A stretch of 64,000 bases of DNA from Lutraria lutraria (taxonomy: Eukaryota; Mollusca; Bivalvia; Venerida; Mactridae): contig OZ026841.1 in the NCBI GenBank assembly GCA_964023205.1, positions 27,690,399-27,754,398 on the forward strand, written 5' to 3'. A model generated the notes under the pieces. That model saw only the letters and a list, made by a program, of their open reading frames with translations, ran no database searches and was not told where the DNA came from. Positions within the stretch are counted from its first letter, which is position 1; every line of letters starts with the position of its first letter. Shown in pieces: positions 36,201 through 46,719 of this stretch. The position numbers were made by a program, and so were the translations under genes.

Positions 36201-37653
36201 TACTGATTCAGAGGTCATTTTGTTCTAAATGGTCAGTGATGATTTTCAAAGAGTGGCCTTTATTAAGTTTGACTGTATTTTGAAAAAAAAACTGGAATGG
36301 ATTAATATTTCTTTGCACAACCTTAGCTCTAAATTTGAAAGATAGACAAATGAAGATCAGATAGGAAAAAATATAAATGGAAGTGCATAGACAAAATGAA
36401 AATGATAAATTCAGTACCGACTATATAATACCAAGGAAGGAGTAATCAGATTACAGTAGTTAATATAAGTTGTAACTGACGTAATATTAACTAAATACCT
36501 GGGTTTGTACATACATGTAGTTTCATTTGAGTTTTAGAGTAAAACTGCATTACTGATATCTGTTGTGCATAAAATGTAAGGTGAAATTTGAATTTAATAT
36601 TTGCATTGCTATGATTCAAAATGAACCTTTCTAATGTTTGATTAATCATGATCCTTACCTCATGAGAATGTACGTAGCATGCAGGACTGTTTAAAATGAT
36701 CAATCATTATACTAGATAGATAGCTGGTAACATAGTTTATTAGATGTCAACAATTTGACTATGTTATAAACTTTGATTATCATTATTGTCAAATGTAAAT
36801 GTTAAAAAGAAATTACCAAACTGAAGTTGCAGCGCAATGTCTTGCAGTTAGTTGCTTTTCTGGTAAATCAATGACTGTTTTAACAGTAGGATGGTTAATA
36901 TTCAACACTATATTACACACTTTTTGTGATGTTGGGAACCTAATGAAGAAAATCAAAATATGGTTTTCGTAGTCTCGTATCCAAAATAAATCTGACTGTT
37001 GACTGAAAGGATTACAAATATCAAATTCTAGTCCATTTGCCATATTCATTCCTGAATTCTGAATTGTAAAAATCATTCATTCCTAAAAGACAATATCAAT
37101 AAAATAATCACTCCTTAATTCCAAATTATCAATCAGTAGCCATTTTTTCATATATTTATAACAATATCTACCTCAGTAAGTAATAATTCTAATACTCATA
37201 CATTAATACTCCGATTTCTAAATATTTTACTTTGCTAGATAATAGTTGATTTTTTAATTTCCAAGTTATCTCCCTTTCTACACTACAGTAAAGGTCGATT
37301 CCAATGTTCATGTGTAAAATGTAGGTACTTGGGTATGACTGTTATATATATCACATACAAACAATCATTCTGCAAATAATAGGACTGTCACTGTGACTTT
37401 TATAAACTTTAATGATGTAGATGGTTATTCAAGTCACAGAAAAACATACATCTATATGAAAAATAAATAATACACTGTATATGAATTTACAAAGTACAAG
37501 TTACTTGTTTATTGCCACTGATTGTATTTCAAATTACAAATGTAAACATTATCTAATACTTCTTTTTGTTAATTAATTAATACCAAATAACTTTATAAAA
37601 GAATACCTGTGATTCAAAAGTAATTCCACTGTCACTGTTCTTTCAGCAAGCAT
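33201..37653 (-). CDS. Multi-exon gene of unknown function
   Basis: Minus-strand exons read from splice sites: 37607-37653 (ATG after an in-frame TGA; MLAERTVTVELLLNH), 36817-36939 (KVCNIVLNINHPTVKTVIDL), 36659-36686 (CPACYVHSHE), 36499-36559 (SVMQFYSKTQMKLHVC), 35677-35796 (VDESGCGCTKSTNQQHLYQE), 34178-34308 (LAGYTTDGKLQASLSGYVYV), 33366-33424 (THAVESTHKAPQDAFMKEM) and 33201-33261 (KWCCRYLSESFSQACR, TAA). Every junction is phase compatible: 2, 2, 0, 1, 1, 0, 2. Total is about 190 codons. There are several Cys but no signal peptide or membrane segment, and no family is recognised. The last exon is least certain, since a weaker acceptor at 33249 gives another open frame. Introns hold P1 and R3 repeats. 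Confidence 0.6.
33614..33795. mobile_element. R3 family MITE
   Basis: Ends AGCACAACCTCTGTAGAGCA and GGAGAGGTTGTACTGTA. CTCTACAGAG words recur inside in both senses, so the element can fold into several hairpins. It lies in an intron of the 33-37 kb gene and matches 42532-42710 in the opposite orientation. Confidence 0.8.
35348..35418 (-). CDS. Alternative terminal exon of the 33-37 kb gene
   Basis: Acceptor AATTATGTTTCAG then VNQQLKQQVGLKLLYQRLEY, PQ and TGA. It accepts phase 1, so the 35677-35796 exon (ending CCATTTG|GTAATA) can join either to this exon and stop, or skip to 34178-34308. On the minus strand CACACAATAAA lies about 75 bases after the stop (35263-35268), suitable for a short isoform. 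The Gln-rich peptide is unlike the rest, so this may be an alternative 3' end. Confidence 0.45.
35797..35920 (-). other. Coding-like segment with conflicting frames
   Basis: Starts after a good acceptor (TTTTTATTGTTCCAG). One frame gives FKDFHIFSITEALIESD then two TGA codons. Another is open throughout and includes RLMKEEAVQTYTKKDLHEIV but runs into TGA just past the next acceptor. At 124 nt it cannot be skipped or included without changing frame. It may be an exon damaged by one indel or a retained intron. Confidence 0.4.
36147..36277. repeat. P1 family repeat, copy 5
   Basis: ATACAATAAAACCTGTGAAC to TAAGTTTGACTGTATT, with AATGGTCATCTGTGGGAAAG inside. Imperfect terminal inverted repeats; intronic. 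Confidence 0.6.
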
Positions 37654-37738
37654 TACTCATTGATCACACATGATTTGAACCTGAAAATTGAAATTAGAAA
37701 GAAATGAATTTTTTTTTCAATCCCTTGTCCTTAAATAT

Positions 37739-37798
37739 AACATGAACAGTATACCCATAAATTATTTCAAATGATGTCATATTGAAGGGAATATCAGC
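37739..37798 (-). pseudogene. LTR-retrotransposon integrase remnant
   Basis: The minus frame ADIPFNMTSFEIIYGYTV resembles the T-G-x-S-P-F-E-L-x-Y-G-R block at the C-terminal side of Ty3/gypsy-type integrases. Only about 20 residues match, so this is a small dead remnant at best. Confidence 0.35.
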
Positions 37799-37829
37799 AC
37801 TTAACAACAGCAGAACTAGTAACACAGGG

Positions 37830-38255
37830 CTCACACTGGCTTGAAAAAAGTTGGAGCCACTTTTTGCGACGCGACGCAATGCGACGCGAATTGCCAAAAA
37901 GGTACTTAGGTCTGTATACCTTCACAGCAAAATGTAGTTATGAGTTAGCAAAGTTTAGCAGAACCAACACAGAACCAACACAGGATTACATTTCAAATAC
38001 AGTCACCACTATTAAAGTCCTTTGTTTTTAACATTAACAAGCACAAACAGTCCAACATATTCATAAGTAACTCATCTTATGTTTTGAATTTTATTTCATT
38101 CAATAACCAATTCAAAAAATAGACACACAACAGGATAAAATATTTTTGTTTTATTTCAACGTTTTTCCACTTTCTCCACTTGTAAATTTTTGGAGCCACT
38201 TTGGTCGGACTTTCACCAATTGGCTCAAGTGGCAATCGACAGCGTGGGCCCTGTA
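37830..38255 (-). repeat. Dispersed repeat with GCGACGCGACGC core, split
   Basis: TGGAGCCACTTTTTGCGACG near 37850 and TGGAGCCACTTTGGTCGGAC near 38190 share the same lead-in, about 340 bp apart. The second continues to CAATCGACAGCGTGGGCCCT. It looks like one repeat family present as two partial copies. The function is unknown. Confidence 0.4.
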
Positions 38256-38772
38256 ACATAGGTTAGTAAAAGCCATATCATGAAAAAAATACACAAAACT
38301 ATAATTTGTTAAAATAGTGTAATTGTACTCAATTTCAGTCAAAATTTAGACAAAACATTTAAGATTTATGCACAAATCCACCAGGTTTATTTTACATGAA
38401 ATTAACATGATTCCAACTTCTTTCAAAATGAGATTACCGATGAAAATACCACAAAGCCTATTTACTGGCAAACTAGGAGTTTGAAAATATTTAGAACGAA
38501 ACTGACTGAAATGTAAGCGAAGTTCTCCTAGAAATCTTAGGCAATCTTGTGGGTTTTTGTTTGCAAAAGCTTAATTGAATTATTATACAACAAAATAAAC
38601 AAAGAAAATCCCATTATATACTCATGATTTCTTGCAAATTTGAAGCTAACTCTGTAGAGGCATAACATTGCGTATATAATTATCTCCCTTGACGGACACT
38701 CCACCACATTGATTCAACGGGCGAAATCGATGTGTTTAGGCAAGATTATACTTAGGAACTTACATGCATAAG
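38256..38772. other. No gene seen
   Basis: AT-rich, non-coding. Confidence 0.45.
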
Positions 38773-38866
38773 TTGGGCCTACCTTGGCTAATTGATTGGT
38801 AACAAAAACAGTATACTATACAAATATATGTTTTTGTTACCAATCAATTAGCCAAGGTAGGCCCAA
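38773..38866. repeat. Perfect 38-bp inverted repeat (hairpin)
   Basis: Arms 38773-38810 and 38829-38866 are exact reverse complements (starting TTGGGCCTACCTTGGCTAAT), with an 18-nt AT-rich loop. It could be a MITE core, a small-RNA hairpin or a foldback artefact. Confidence 0.9.
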
Positions 38867-39036
38867 GGAAAATTAGTATATCTAACTGTATATATTGAGT
38901 TACAGCCCGGTCATAGGGTTGTGTTATTGTATTAAGTGTAAATTAGTTACAATATTCCAACATACTCACCAGGCATTAAGCCCCAGTGATTATATACATG
39001 ACCTATTCCCTAGACTAAAGAAAACATGTCACAGCT

Positions 39037-39156
39037 ATGGGTATTCGATTTGCTGACCTAAATGACATCGAAACTGCTATGGCTGAACAAGTTCGAGTGT
39101 ATGAATTAGAATACACAAATATCGCTAAATCGCGAAAACATATGACAATCACATAA
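39037..39156 (+). CDS. Small open frame, possible gene fragment
   Basis: ATG to TAA, 39 codons, including GIRFADLNDIETAMAEQVRV and YELEY. The balanced charged composition is unusual against the Ile/Phe-rich random frames of this window. An acceptor-like CTATTCCCTAG lies at 39012. I do not recognise it; it may be the end of a gene or a decayed element. Confidence 0.25.
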   Translation: MGIRFADLNDIETAMAEQVRVYELEYTNIAKSRKHMTIT

Positions 39157-39711
39157 CCAACAGTTACAACACAAATAACAGTCAACAATGACATTCCCTC
39201 GTTAAACACATCACATTTTATCAACAAGAATCAACACTTACGAGGTAGTAGTTCATAAACAGGAGAAAATTACAGGTACATCAACATGCGAAGAACTTCC
39301 CGTGCTGACCTTGATCTCTACAAGGGAAACAAATTAGAATGACTAAAATCAAAGCGCTGAAAGCTCCCGAAACATGACTCATTCACAACTTTACTGTCTG
39401 TCTAGATCATCGGTTGTCTTAGCCCCTTATCATTTCGTACTTAAATACTACAGTACGACGGGAACCAGACTTCAGTTGTATTGGCTAAAAAAGCACAGGA
39501 AGTTAGAAATAAATCATGGTTGGTAACTTGAACTTTTTGGATGAAATCATATTTCTGCAGCCTATTGATTGCTGGCACCAAAACTGGTTTTAAGTTAATT
39601 ATCACTTTTCTCTTTCATTAACTTGAACACTAGCTATTTGCCAAGAATTTTGATCATAATTTATTATGAAATGTCTATTTTCCACTATTTGCTTTTTGCC
39701 GTCTTAGATGT

Positions 39712-40016
39712 TGCACCTGCCGTCAATATTTTACCCGCCCAAGGGTACGGCGGCTGACCCAAGGGAATTTGACATTTCTAAAATGTTCATGTCTATATAG
39801 CCCCACCATACAGACAAGTGTATTCGTCTAAATTCCCACCCTAGAGTTTACTGGTGTATTAAATGCGACATGGATGTAAAACCAGACCAAAGTCTATTTC
39901 CCGGGACCCAGGAAAAACCAGTTTGTCAAATTCCTGCCTATCAAAAATGGCCTTCTGCCTAACGTCCGATGTATGCCCGCCGCCCCTCGGGCGGGTAAAA
40001 TATATTGACAGGTGCA
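39712..40016. mobile_element. MITE with about 30-bp terminal inverted repeats
   Basis: Left end TGCACCTGCCGTCAATATTT then TACCCGCCC; right end is the imperfect complement GGGCGGGTAAAATATATTGA then CAGGTGCA. It is 305 bp and GC-richer than its surroundings. Short frames on both strands are not real genes. Confidence 0.8.
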
Positions 40017-40207
40017 TACGTACTGATTTTTTTCCATTTGTTGTACGCATGTGTTTGTACACATAATATTGTATGTCGACATATTTGTATAATTATAATT
40101 ATTATTAAAGTCAATTCACAAATATTCTGTAATGTTCTGTTTAGTTTAATATGAAATTTATAAATCATTGCAGTAGATTTGTATGTTTGTTTGTTTGGTC
40201 GCTGGCT

Positions 40208-40271
40208 CTTAGATAGATCTCACTGAGGTAGTGAACGTACATGTTCACTACCTCAGTGAGATCTATCTAAG
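40208..40271. repeat. Perfect 29-bp inverted repeat (hairpin)
   Basis: Arms 40208-40236 and 40243-40271 (starting CTTAGATAGATCTCACTGAG) are exact complements with a 6-nt GTACAT loop. Strong miRNA-precursor-like or foldback geometry; 190 bp from the MITE above. Confidence 0.9.
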
Positions 40272-41491
40272 AAGATGTATGTTGATTCCTCATGCAGTTT
40301 CGGAGTTATATGCACTGAAGCGACGCTCACAAGCTAGACTTTCTTTGAAAACAGCCCAGTTGAAAATTAGCTTAACAGAAATGCAATAATACATGTACAT
40401 ATCAACTAGGCAGTGTTACAGTTTGCCCAGTGATTTTGTAAATTAATTTGATGAGATTCTATTTTTGGCCATGTGACACCTGAATCCATGTTTGTATATA
40501 TATAACCTTATGTTGCATTATTGAATAAATTTGTATGTCCGCTGGTCATCAAAATGTTCTTAGAATTGAATTGTATCTTGAATACGTACTCAACAAAATT
40601 ACCACCTATATTTTTTTAGTATTATTACTTGTCACACAATCTTTCATCTGACCTCATTAGATTAAATGTTTGTTGATACAAATGTACATCAGGTTAAAAT
40701 TCTGCTTTCAATCAAACTTGTTTCTGGTTTCTATCTTTATTTGGATATCTGTGAAAGAAAAGAACTAAAATGAATCTCGGATTCTCCCGGAGATAAATAG
40801 TAATATAAAAAAATATATATGTGGTCACATAACAAATATGCTATGTTTGGACATACTGAGTGCTTGGCGCAACACTGTTGTGTTCTTATTTCAGTATGAG
40901 TTACAACACTGTTGCGTTAAACCCTCAAATTACACATACTGTATGTATGTTTTAAACTAATCAATACTCCAACACATGATATCACTTCATACACACATTC
41001 TGTTACTATCAAGTTAATACAAACAAAAACATAATTTACATAACATTTATTTATATTAACAAAATCATAATTGACATTTACATAACATTTATTATTTCTT
41101 TAAGATCAACAAATAAACATTTAATGATAAATAACTCTACAACATTATGGAAAAAAACTAGTGTGCAAACTGAATGGCCCAGGAGAAACCAGAGATAAAA
41201 ACCCTGAAGGGAAAAAAATCTCTGGAAACCTGTACCCCATGTCAAGTTTCAGATTGCAGAGCATATGGGGCCACACTCTTTACAAATGCAAAATTAAAGT
41301 TTAACTGTATAATGATAATACGAATATCTACAAAAACAACAAGCATAGAGCATTTAGTAAGTCAGTAACAAATATTCAGAAAAATACTGAATTTACTAGA
41401 ACAAAAATAAAGCTAAGAAAAAACCAACAACCTAAGTTTTTGAAGTTAAAATATGTGTACCGGTACTTTAATAATGCGTAAACAACAAAAA
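40272..41491. other. No gene seen
   Basis: AT-rich, downstream of the array-linked gene on the minus strand. No exon is supportable. Confidence 0.45.
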
Positions 41492-41497
41492 TTTATT
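41492..41497 (-). promoter_or_regulatory. Polyadenylation signal AATAAA
   Basis: AATAAA on the minus strand (GAGAATAAATTTTTG), about 190 bases after the TGA of the unique terminal exon at 41684. Suitable as its poly(A) signal, though AATAAA is common in AT-rich DNA. Confidence 0.45.
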
Positions 41498-41683
41498 CTC
41501 ATACAATAGATAGTAAATTTTAAAAAGGACTTTATAGCAAGCATAAAGCATTAAACTAATCAGGAAACAATATTTCAGAAAAATAAAAATAAGGCCATCA
41601 AATATGAACAATTTAAGTTTTTAAAGTTACTGGATACATCTTATAACTATTGATCGATGGACCTTATAAACAGGGGTCATCTA

Positions 41684-44502
41684 TCAGAGTGCCAAGCTTT
41701 CATCTGAGGTCCACTTCGACGTTTCAACACATCCGACTGCTGAAATAAAGAAATAACTCATCAATTCAGAGTTGGAGGAATCATTTTTCATGTCTACAGT
41801 GAAACCTCCATGAACGGTCACCTCTAAACAATGGTCACCTCTCAACAACGGCCACCTCTCAACAACTGCATTTTTTAATTCTCCACTTGCATTTTACACA
41901 TAAATGAACCTCTCAGCGCCAGTAACCTACAAACTCAAACCAACAGATTTGTTCCCAATGACATTATTTACCTATGAATTGCCAGTCATGGACCATCATT
42001 ATATGGATCATAATTATCAAATGTACGAGCGTATCTAATGTCAGACAACTTGTCTAGCCTGTTTGTCGTGGCAGTGAAAGGGATAAGCACGGATTAACGG
42101 TGAACAGTTACGCATCAATGTTCATTAAATTTGAAGTTGTGATTGTCAAAAAGCTCCTCAAAGACATCTATGCATTAAATAAACAAATAAACACTGACTT
42201 TGTTCATGCATGCAGATGTAGAAAAATATCAGTACTGCACTGAATGGTCTTTAATACACTATACTCACATTCTTTAAGAATAATCATCCCTTACCGAAAA
42301 AACAAATGCAAAATAATTTGCAAGTCTTCAGTCGGCATAAAAAATTCTTTAAAGATAATAATTGGACTTACTACCTGAATTAAAATCAATTATTTTACTG
42401 ACAACAATCGTTTTTCCTCAGTGTATCAGCAAATAAAACTGTTTACTCATCGGCTGAGATCGGGTATATCAAAACAGTAAGTTCTAAATAATTTGAAAAT
42501 TGTTTGTTTGCAACACGCACCTACCATTCATTACAGTACAACCTCTGCAGAGCGGTCCTCTGTAGAGCAACAACCTCTCTATAACAACACCTTCAAAATT
42601 TCCCTAAGCTGATATTCACTGTAAATTTAACCTCTGTAGAGCAACAACCTCTAAACAACGATCTATTTTGCAGCCCCCACTGGGTGTTGCTTTACAGAGA
42701 TTGTACTGTATATACATAATAGTGAAATAATGATTAATGTGCCATAGTTTCATTACATCAATTCAAATAAAAAACCTCAAGTTTGTATTATCAAGTAACT
42801 TATAGTATAATTGGTTAGATTTATACCAATCTTCTAATATATTGATTTCCACTCTTTATATAATCTTATCAGCATAACACTCAATCTCTCCTTCTCAACA
42901 TATGCCACCTCCCTATAACAATCAATTTTGTAATGGCCGACTGTTGACCATTGTAGAGAGGTTCCGCTATAATCTTAAACAAAGGTCGAAAAAACATTAA
43001 TCATAGAATGCTCTTAATCAACAGGACTCAACCAAGCATCCAATTTTAGGGAGAAGTGACTTATCTCAATTCAGGGAGAAGTAGGGGTACTTTAGTTTAG
43101 GGAGAAGTGGGTAGTCGCACAGCAAAAGTTACAAATGTGGTACTCGATTTTTTTTATTTGATTAATATTTTTCATATTGCTGGTAACATAACTGATTAAT
43201 TTTATCTTATTTTGCATGTTTGAGTGATACTTGAATGCCTGTCTTACAAGTATTCAGAATATAGTTGTATATTTATAGGGTGTTGTTTTTAAACTATTCC
43301 AAAACATTCATAAGGATGAATATGACACCTGCATTAGTGAAGTCCCAATACATGACTTAGAGTATAACCCAAAATATCTGCTCATACATTTTAACCATTT
43401 TTTTGTACAAAAATAAACTTAGTGTTACATTCTATGAGATCTTAATTATTAAAATAACAGAAATACTGTAGACATTTTGAAATCAAAACATCAAAAGAAG
43501 GTAAATAAACGATCACTACTTTCTGCATGCCGATATTAGAATATTAAAAAAAAAAATGACAACAATTAAGTAAATAAACAACTATGACTTTGAAATGCCC
43601 TGTCGGGCCATCAAGTTTGACCATTCAGACATTAGTTTTTTTCAAGACGATGAAGGTTAAAATTCATATTGACTTGTGGCATTAGACTTTTTCTCTGACA
43701 TATCGGATTCTTCACATCCACTGTGTTCACATTTCATATTGATACTGCATTAAATTGGTTGTGCTGCCGGATTTTGGATAGTTATAACTGTTGAGAATTA
43801 ATTCCCTTTGAAAATCACATGACAATTAAGTTGTGTTGTCTTATTTTTTTATTTTTTTTTCGAGCATCATTTTGGGATTCCAAACACTTTGACCAATCAG
43901 AAAACGTGTTATATACATAGCATAAAGGTTTACCTACACGGAAAGAAAAATTGATTGAGATACCTGAATGAGTAAAATAGCTACATTATGTTTAAGAAGA
44001 GTTCATTCAATATCAGGTACTCATCTTAAGCTGAGAATTTAGATAGGGATAATGACATTAGTTATGGTAGTGAAAAGTGAGGTAGAAAAAGACTAATTCT
44101 CATAATGACATTCACAGTGTACTTACATTGAAATGCTGTACACATTACGGTGACCCTGACCTTGGTGACCATTGAGATCAAGGCCTTGCCATCAATCCGT
44201 GTGCTAAGCTTCCATCTGAAGTTGGTATCCCTCGTTGAGGTCCACTTCCAGGAGTCGACACATCCGACTGCTGAAACCACGAAAATACTCGTCAATACAG
44301 AGGGAATAACCTGGGATCTGTTGGCAGATCAAATAAATTGCATGATGGACAAAAACAAATTCAGCAGTTCCATTGGAGGAACAAATGTCAAGAAGCATAA
44401 ACACTTACGTTTTCGTGCTGTGCACAGTACCCTAGCCCTGACCTTGGTGACCATTGAGACCAAGACCTTGCCGTCAATCTGTGCGCCGATCTTCCTCCTC
44501 AT
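41684..44502 (-). CDS. Array-family gene, most diverged copy with unique last exon
   Basis: Three-exon minus-strand model. 44409-44502 starts ATGAGGAGGAAG in good start context (CACCATGA) and encodes 31 codons with KVLVSMVTKVRARVLCTAR. 44127-44270 (144 nt) encodes VGCVDSWKWTSTRDTNFRWK then ISMVTKVRVTVMCTAFQ. 41684-41739 encodes VGCVETSKWTSDESLAL and TGA. All junctions are phase 1, with donors GTAAGT and acceptors of the TTATTTCAG type. The product is about 97 residues: two similar basic blocks, each closed by a VGCVDS-like segment. No signal peptide or known domain is seen. The frame upstream of the ATG stays open for 25 codons, so a longer first exon is possible. This copy has its own terminal exon and poly(A) signal, so it is the likeliest functional member. 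Confidence 0.5.
42532..42710. mobile_element. R3 family MITE
   Basis: TACAGTACAACCTCTGCAGA to TTTACAGAGATTGTACTGTA; terminal inverted repeats are clear, with internal CTCTGTAGAGCAACAACCTC twice. It lies in the large intron between 44127 and 41739 of the array-linked gene. Confidence 0.8.
42711..44126. other. Intron-like sequence, no exon seen
   Basis: The middle of the 2.4-kb intron. 42890-42975 contains CCACCTCCCTATAACAATCA and TGTAGAGAGGTTCCGCTA, a decayed R3-like piece. Otherwise unremarkable. Confidence 0.4.
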
Positions 44503-44647
44503 GGTGCTGTTTCCCTTGGCGGTGTCCTGGCACTGTGTGCAAGGGTACCGTTTATGGGTTAACAGCCCCTTCGAGATGATGCTGGGTCATTTCATTGGTG
44601 TCAAGGCACAGTGTCAACACCACAACTTAAGAGGAGTTCTCATGATT

Positions 44648-45062
44648 TCCAACCAAAGGATAAAAAGTAATGGTCTCTGTCTATTTGTACACTCATGACA
44701 TACATTGACTCTTAGAACAACCTATACTGCAATCATCTTATATAACACTGTGCAAAGTGACTTAGATAATTCATTATGCAGAAATCACAGATTTTGTTTA
44801 CATTCATTTTCTGCATAGTCGGACACATTCATTGATTATTTTTGCAGGAAAAAAATGCTATGCCAGGAAGCTAACAGTGAATTATTAAATATAATCCAAA
44901 AATGAACTAGACAGGCCTGATGCAGAAACACCACCCCAGCAGGAATTTCTAAAACCCACCGGTGCCCGGGCAGCTTTCGACATGGTGTAGCCATGATGTC
45001 TTAATCAAATTTTTACTGGACATAACATAATCATCCTACATGCAACAGTGTTCAGACAAAAT
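44648..45062. repeat. Array-flanking direct repeat, left copy
   Basis: Matches 60619-60897 in the same orientation, nearly identical over CTAGACAGGCCTGATGCAGA, CCCACCGGTGCCCGGGCAGC and CATGGTGTAGCCATGATGTC. An extra segment (about 44700-44800) is present only here. Together the two copies bracket the array. Confidence 0.85.
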
Positions 45063-45247
45063 GTAAAATCAAACAAATGTTCCAAGAATCGATATACATC
45101 AGTCTTTAAGAATCCAAAAGCTAGCAAGATGAAAACTTAGTCAAATAATAAGTAAAATCCCTTATCATAAAAAACTTATCAATGCTGAAATCAATCAAAA
45201 TAATTCATTTCTAGCCCAGCACTTAAAAAATTAAAGAAAAAAAAATG

Positions 45248-45309
45248 TCAAGACACTTGATGCCCTGGCACCACTGAGCACCAAGATCTGGAGTCGACGC
45301 ATCCGACTG
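45248..45309 (-). CDS. Array exon C, solitary copy
   Basis: Acceptor TTTAATTTCAG then, in phase 1, VGCVDSRSWCSVVPGHQVS and TGA. It is the downstream stop exon for the first tandem unit (exons 46081-46174 and 45808-45951). Unlike in later units it is not followed by the ATG-bearing half. Confidence 0.4.
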
Positions 45310-45474
45310 CTGAAATTAAAAAATCCTTGTCAATGCAAAGAAGTGGAATCTGATCAAAAACATGTCTTACAACATAATCATGAAATATAAGATAACTAGG
45401 AATGCATCAACACCAGTGCAAAACTGGCCATTTAAATCCTACATTATAAATATTTATGAAATAGACTGAAAAAC

Positions 45475-45662
45475 TATAACTACACTGCAACTTCCCTACA
45501 ACAGCCACCAATGGGAATGACAGAAATGGCTGTTGTAAGGAGGTGGTTGTAGTTGAAAGAGTGAAAATAGAGTAAAACATCAATTTGGGTTGCAAATATA
45601 CTGACTGTAACAAGGAGGTGGCTGTTGTTTGGAGGTGACAGTTCATGAAGATTACACTGTAC
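45475..45662. mobile_element. MITE-like insertion in the array intron (ancestral form)
   Basis: Ends ACTACACTGCAACTTCCCTA and GAAGATTACACTGTA are imperfect inverted repeats of the R3 style, with CTACAACAGCCA / TGGCTGTTGTA inside. Later units keep the left part and the hairpin but lose the right end through a deletion that fuses TTCATGAG to ACCAAGGCC. Confidence 0.55.
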
Positions 45663-45807
45663 ATGTCTATAAATGCCAGAAATCAAGCAAGAACACTCAT
45701 GTTCAGTTGCTGTGAGCCTTATTTTGACCCTGACCTTGGTGACCATTGAGACCAAGGCCAGAAATATCAAGAAGCATAATCGCTTAAAATTTAACCAGAA
45801 TACTTAC

Positions 45808-46719
45808 GTTGAAATGCTGTATGCATTACGGTGACCCTGACCTTGGTGACCATTGAGACCAAGGCCTTGCCATCAATCCGTGTGCCAAGCTTCCATCTGC
45901 AGTTGGTATCCCTCGATGAGGTCCACTTCCAGGAGTCAACACATCCGACTGCTGAAATGAAGAAAGTACTCATAAATACAGACGGATATCTGTTGGCAGA
46001 TCAGATAAATTGCATGATGGACAAAAACAAATTCAGCACTTCCATTGGAGGAACAAATGTCAAGAAGCACAAATGCTTACGTTTTCGTGCTATGCACAGT
46101 ACCCTAGCCCTGACCTTGGTGACCATTGAGACCAAGGTCTTGCCATCAATCTGTGCGCCGATCTTCCTCCTCATGGTGCTGTTTCCATTGGTGGTGTCCC
46201 GTCACTGTGTGCAACGGTACTCTTTAAGGTTAACAGCTCCTTCAAGATGATGCTGGGTCACGTCATTGGTGTCAAGGCACAGGATGCCCTGGCACCGCTG
46301 AGCACCCAGATCTGGAGTCGACGCATCCGACTGCTGAAATAAAAAGACCCTTGTCAATGCTGAGTACATGGAATCTGATCAAAGGCATATCTTACAACAT
46401 AATCATGAAATATAAGGTAACTAGGAATGCATCAACACCAGTGCAAAATCTGGCCATGAAGATCCTACATTTAAAACAGGCTGAAAACCTATAACTACAG
46501 TGCAACCTCCCTACAACAGCCACCAAAAAGAATGACAGAAATGGCTGTTGTAAGGAGGTGAGTGTTGTTGAGAGTGAAAATAGAGTAAAACATCAATTTG
46601 GGTTGCTAATATACTGACTGTAACAGGGAGGTGACTGTTGTTCGGAGGTGATGGTTCATGAGACCAAGGCCAGAAATATCAAGAAGCATAATCGCTTAAA
46701 ATTTAACCAGAATACTTAC
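45808..46719 (-). repeat. Array unit 1
   Basis: Exon A 45808-45951 with DTNCRWK where others have NTNFRWK. Exon CB 46081-46333 is 2 bp shorter than standard near TACTCTTTAAGG. It is the most diverged of the tandem units, consistent with an array edge. Confidence 0.85.

Noticed and set aside
39859..40066. Several overlapping frames of 60-70 codons on both strands
   Set aside because: They lie within the GC-richer MITE at 39712-40016 and are by-products of its composition.
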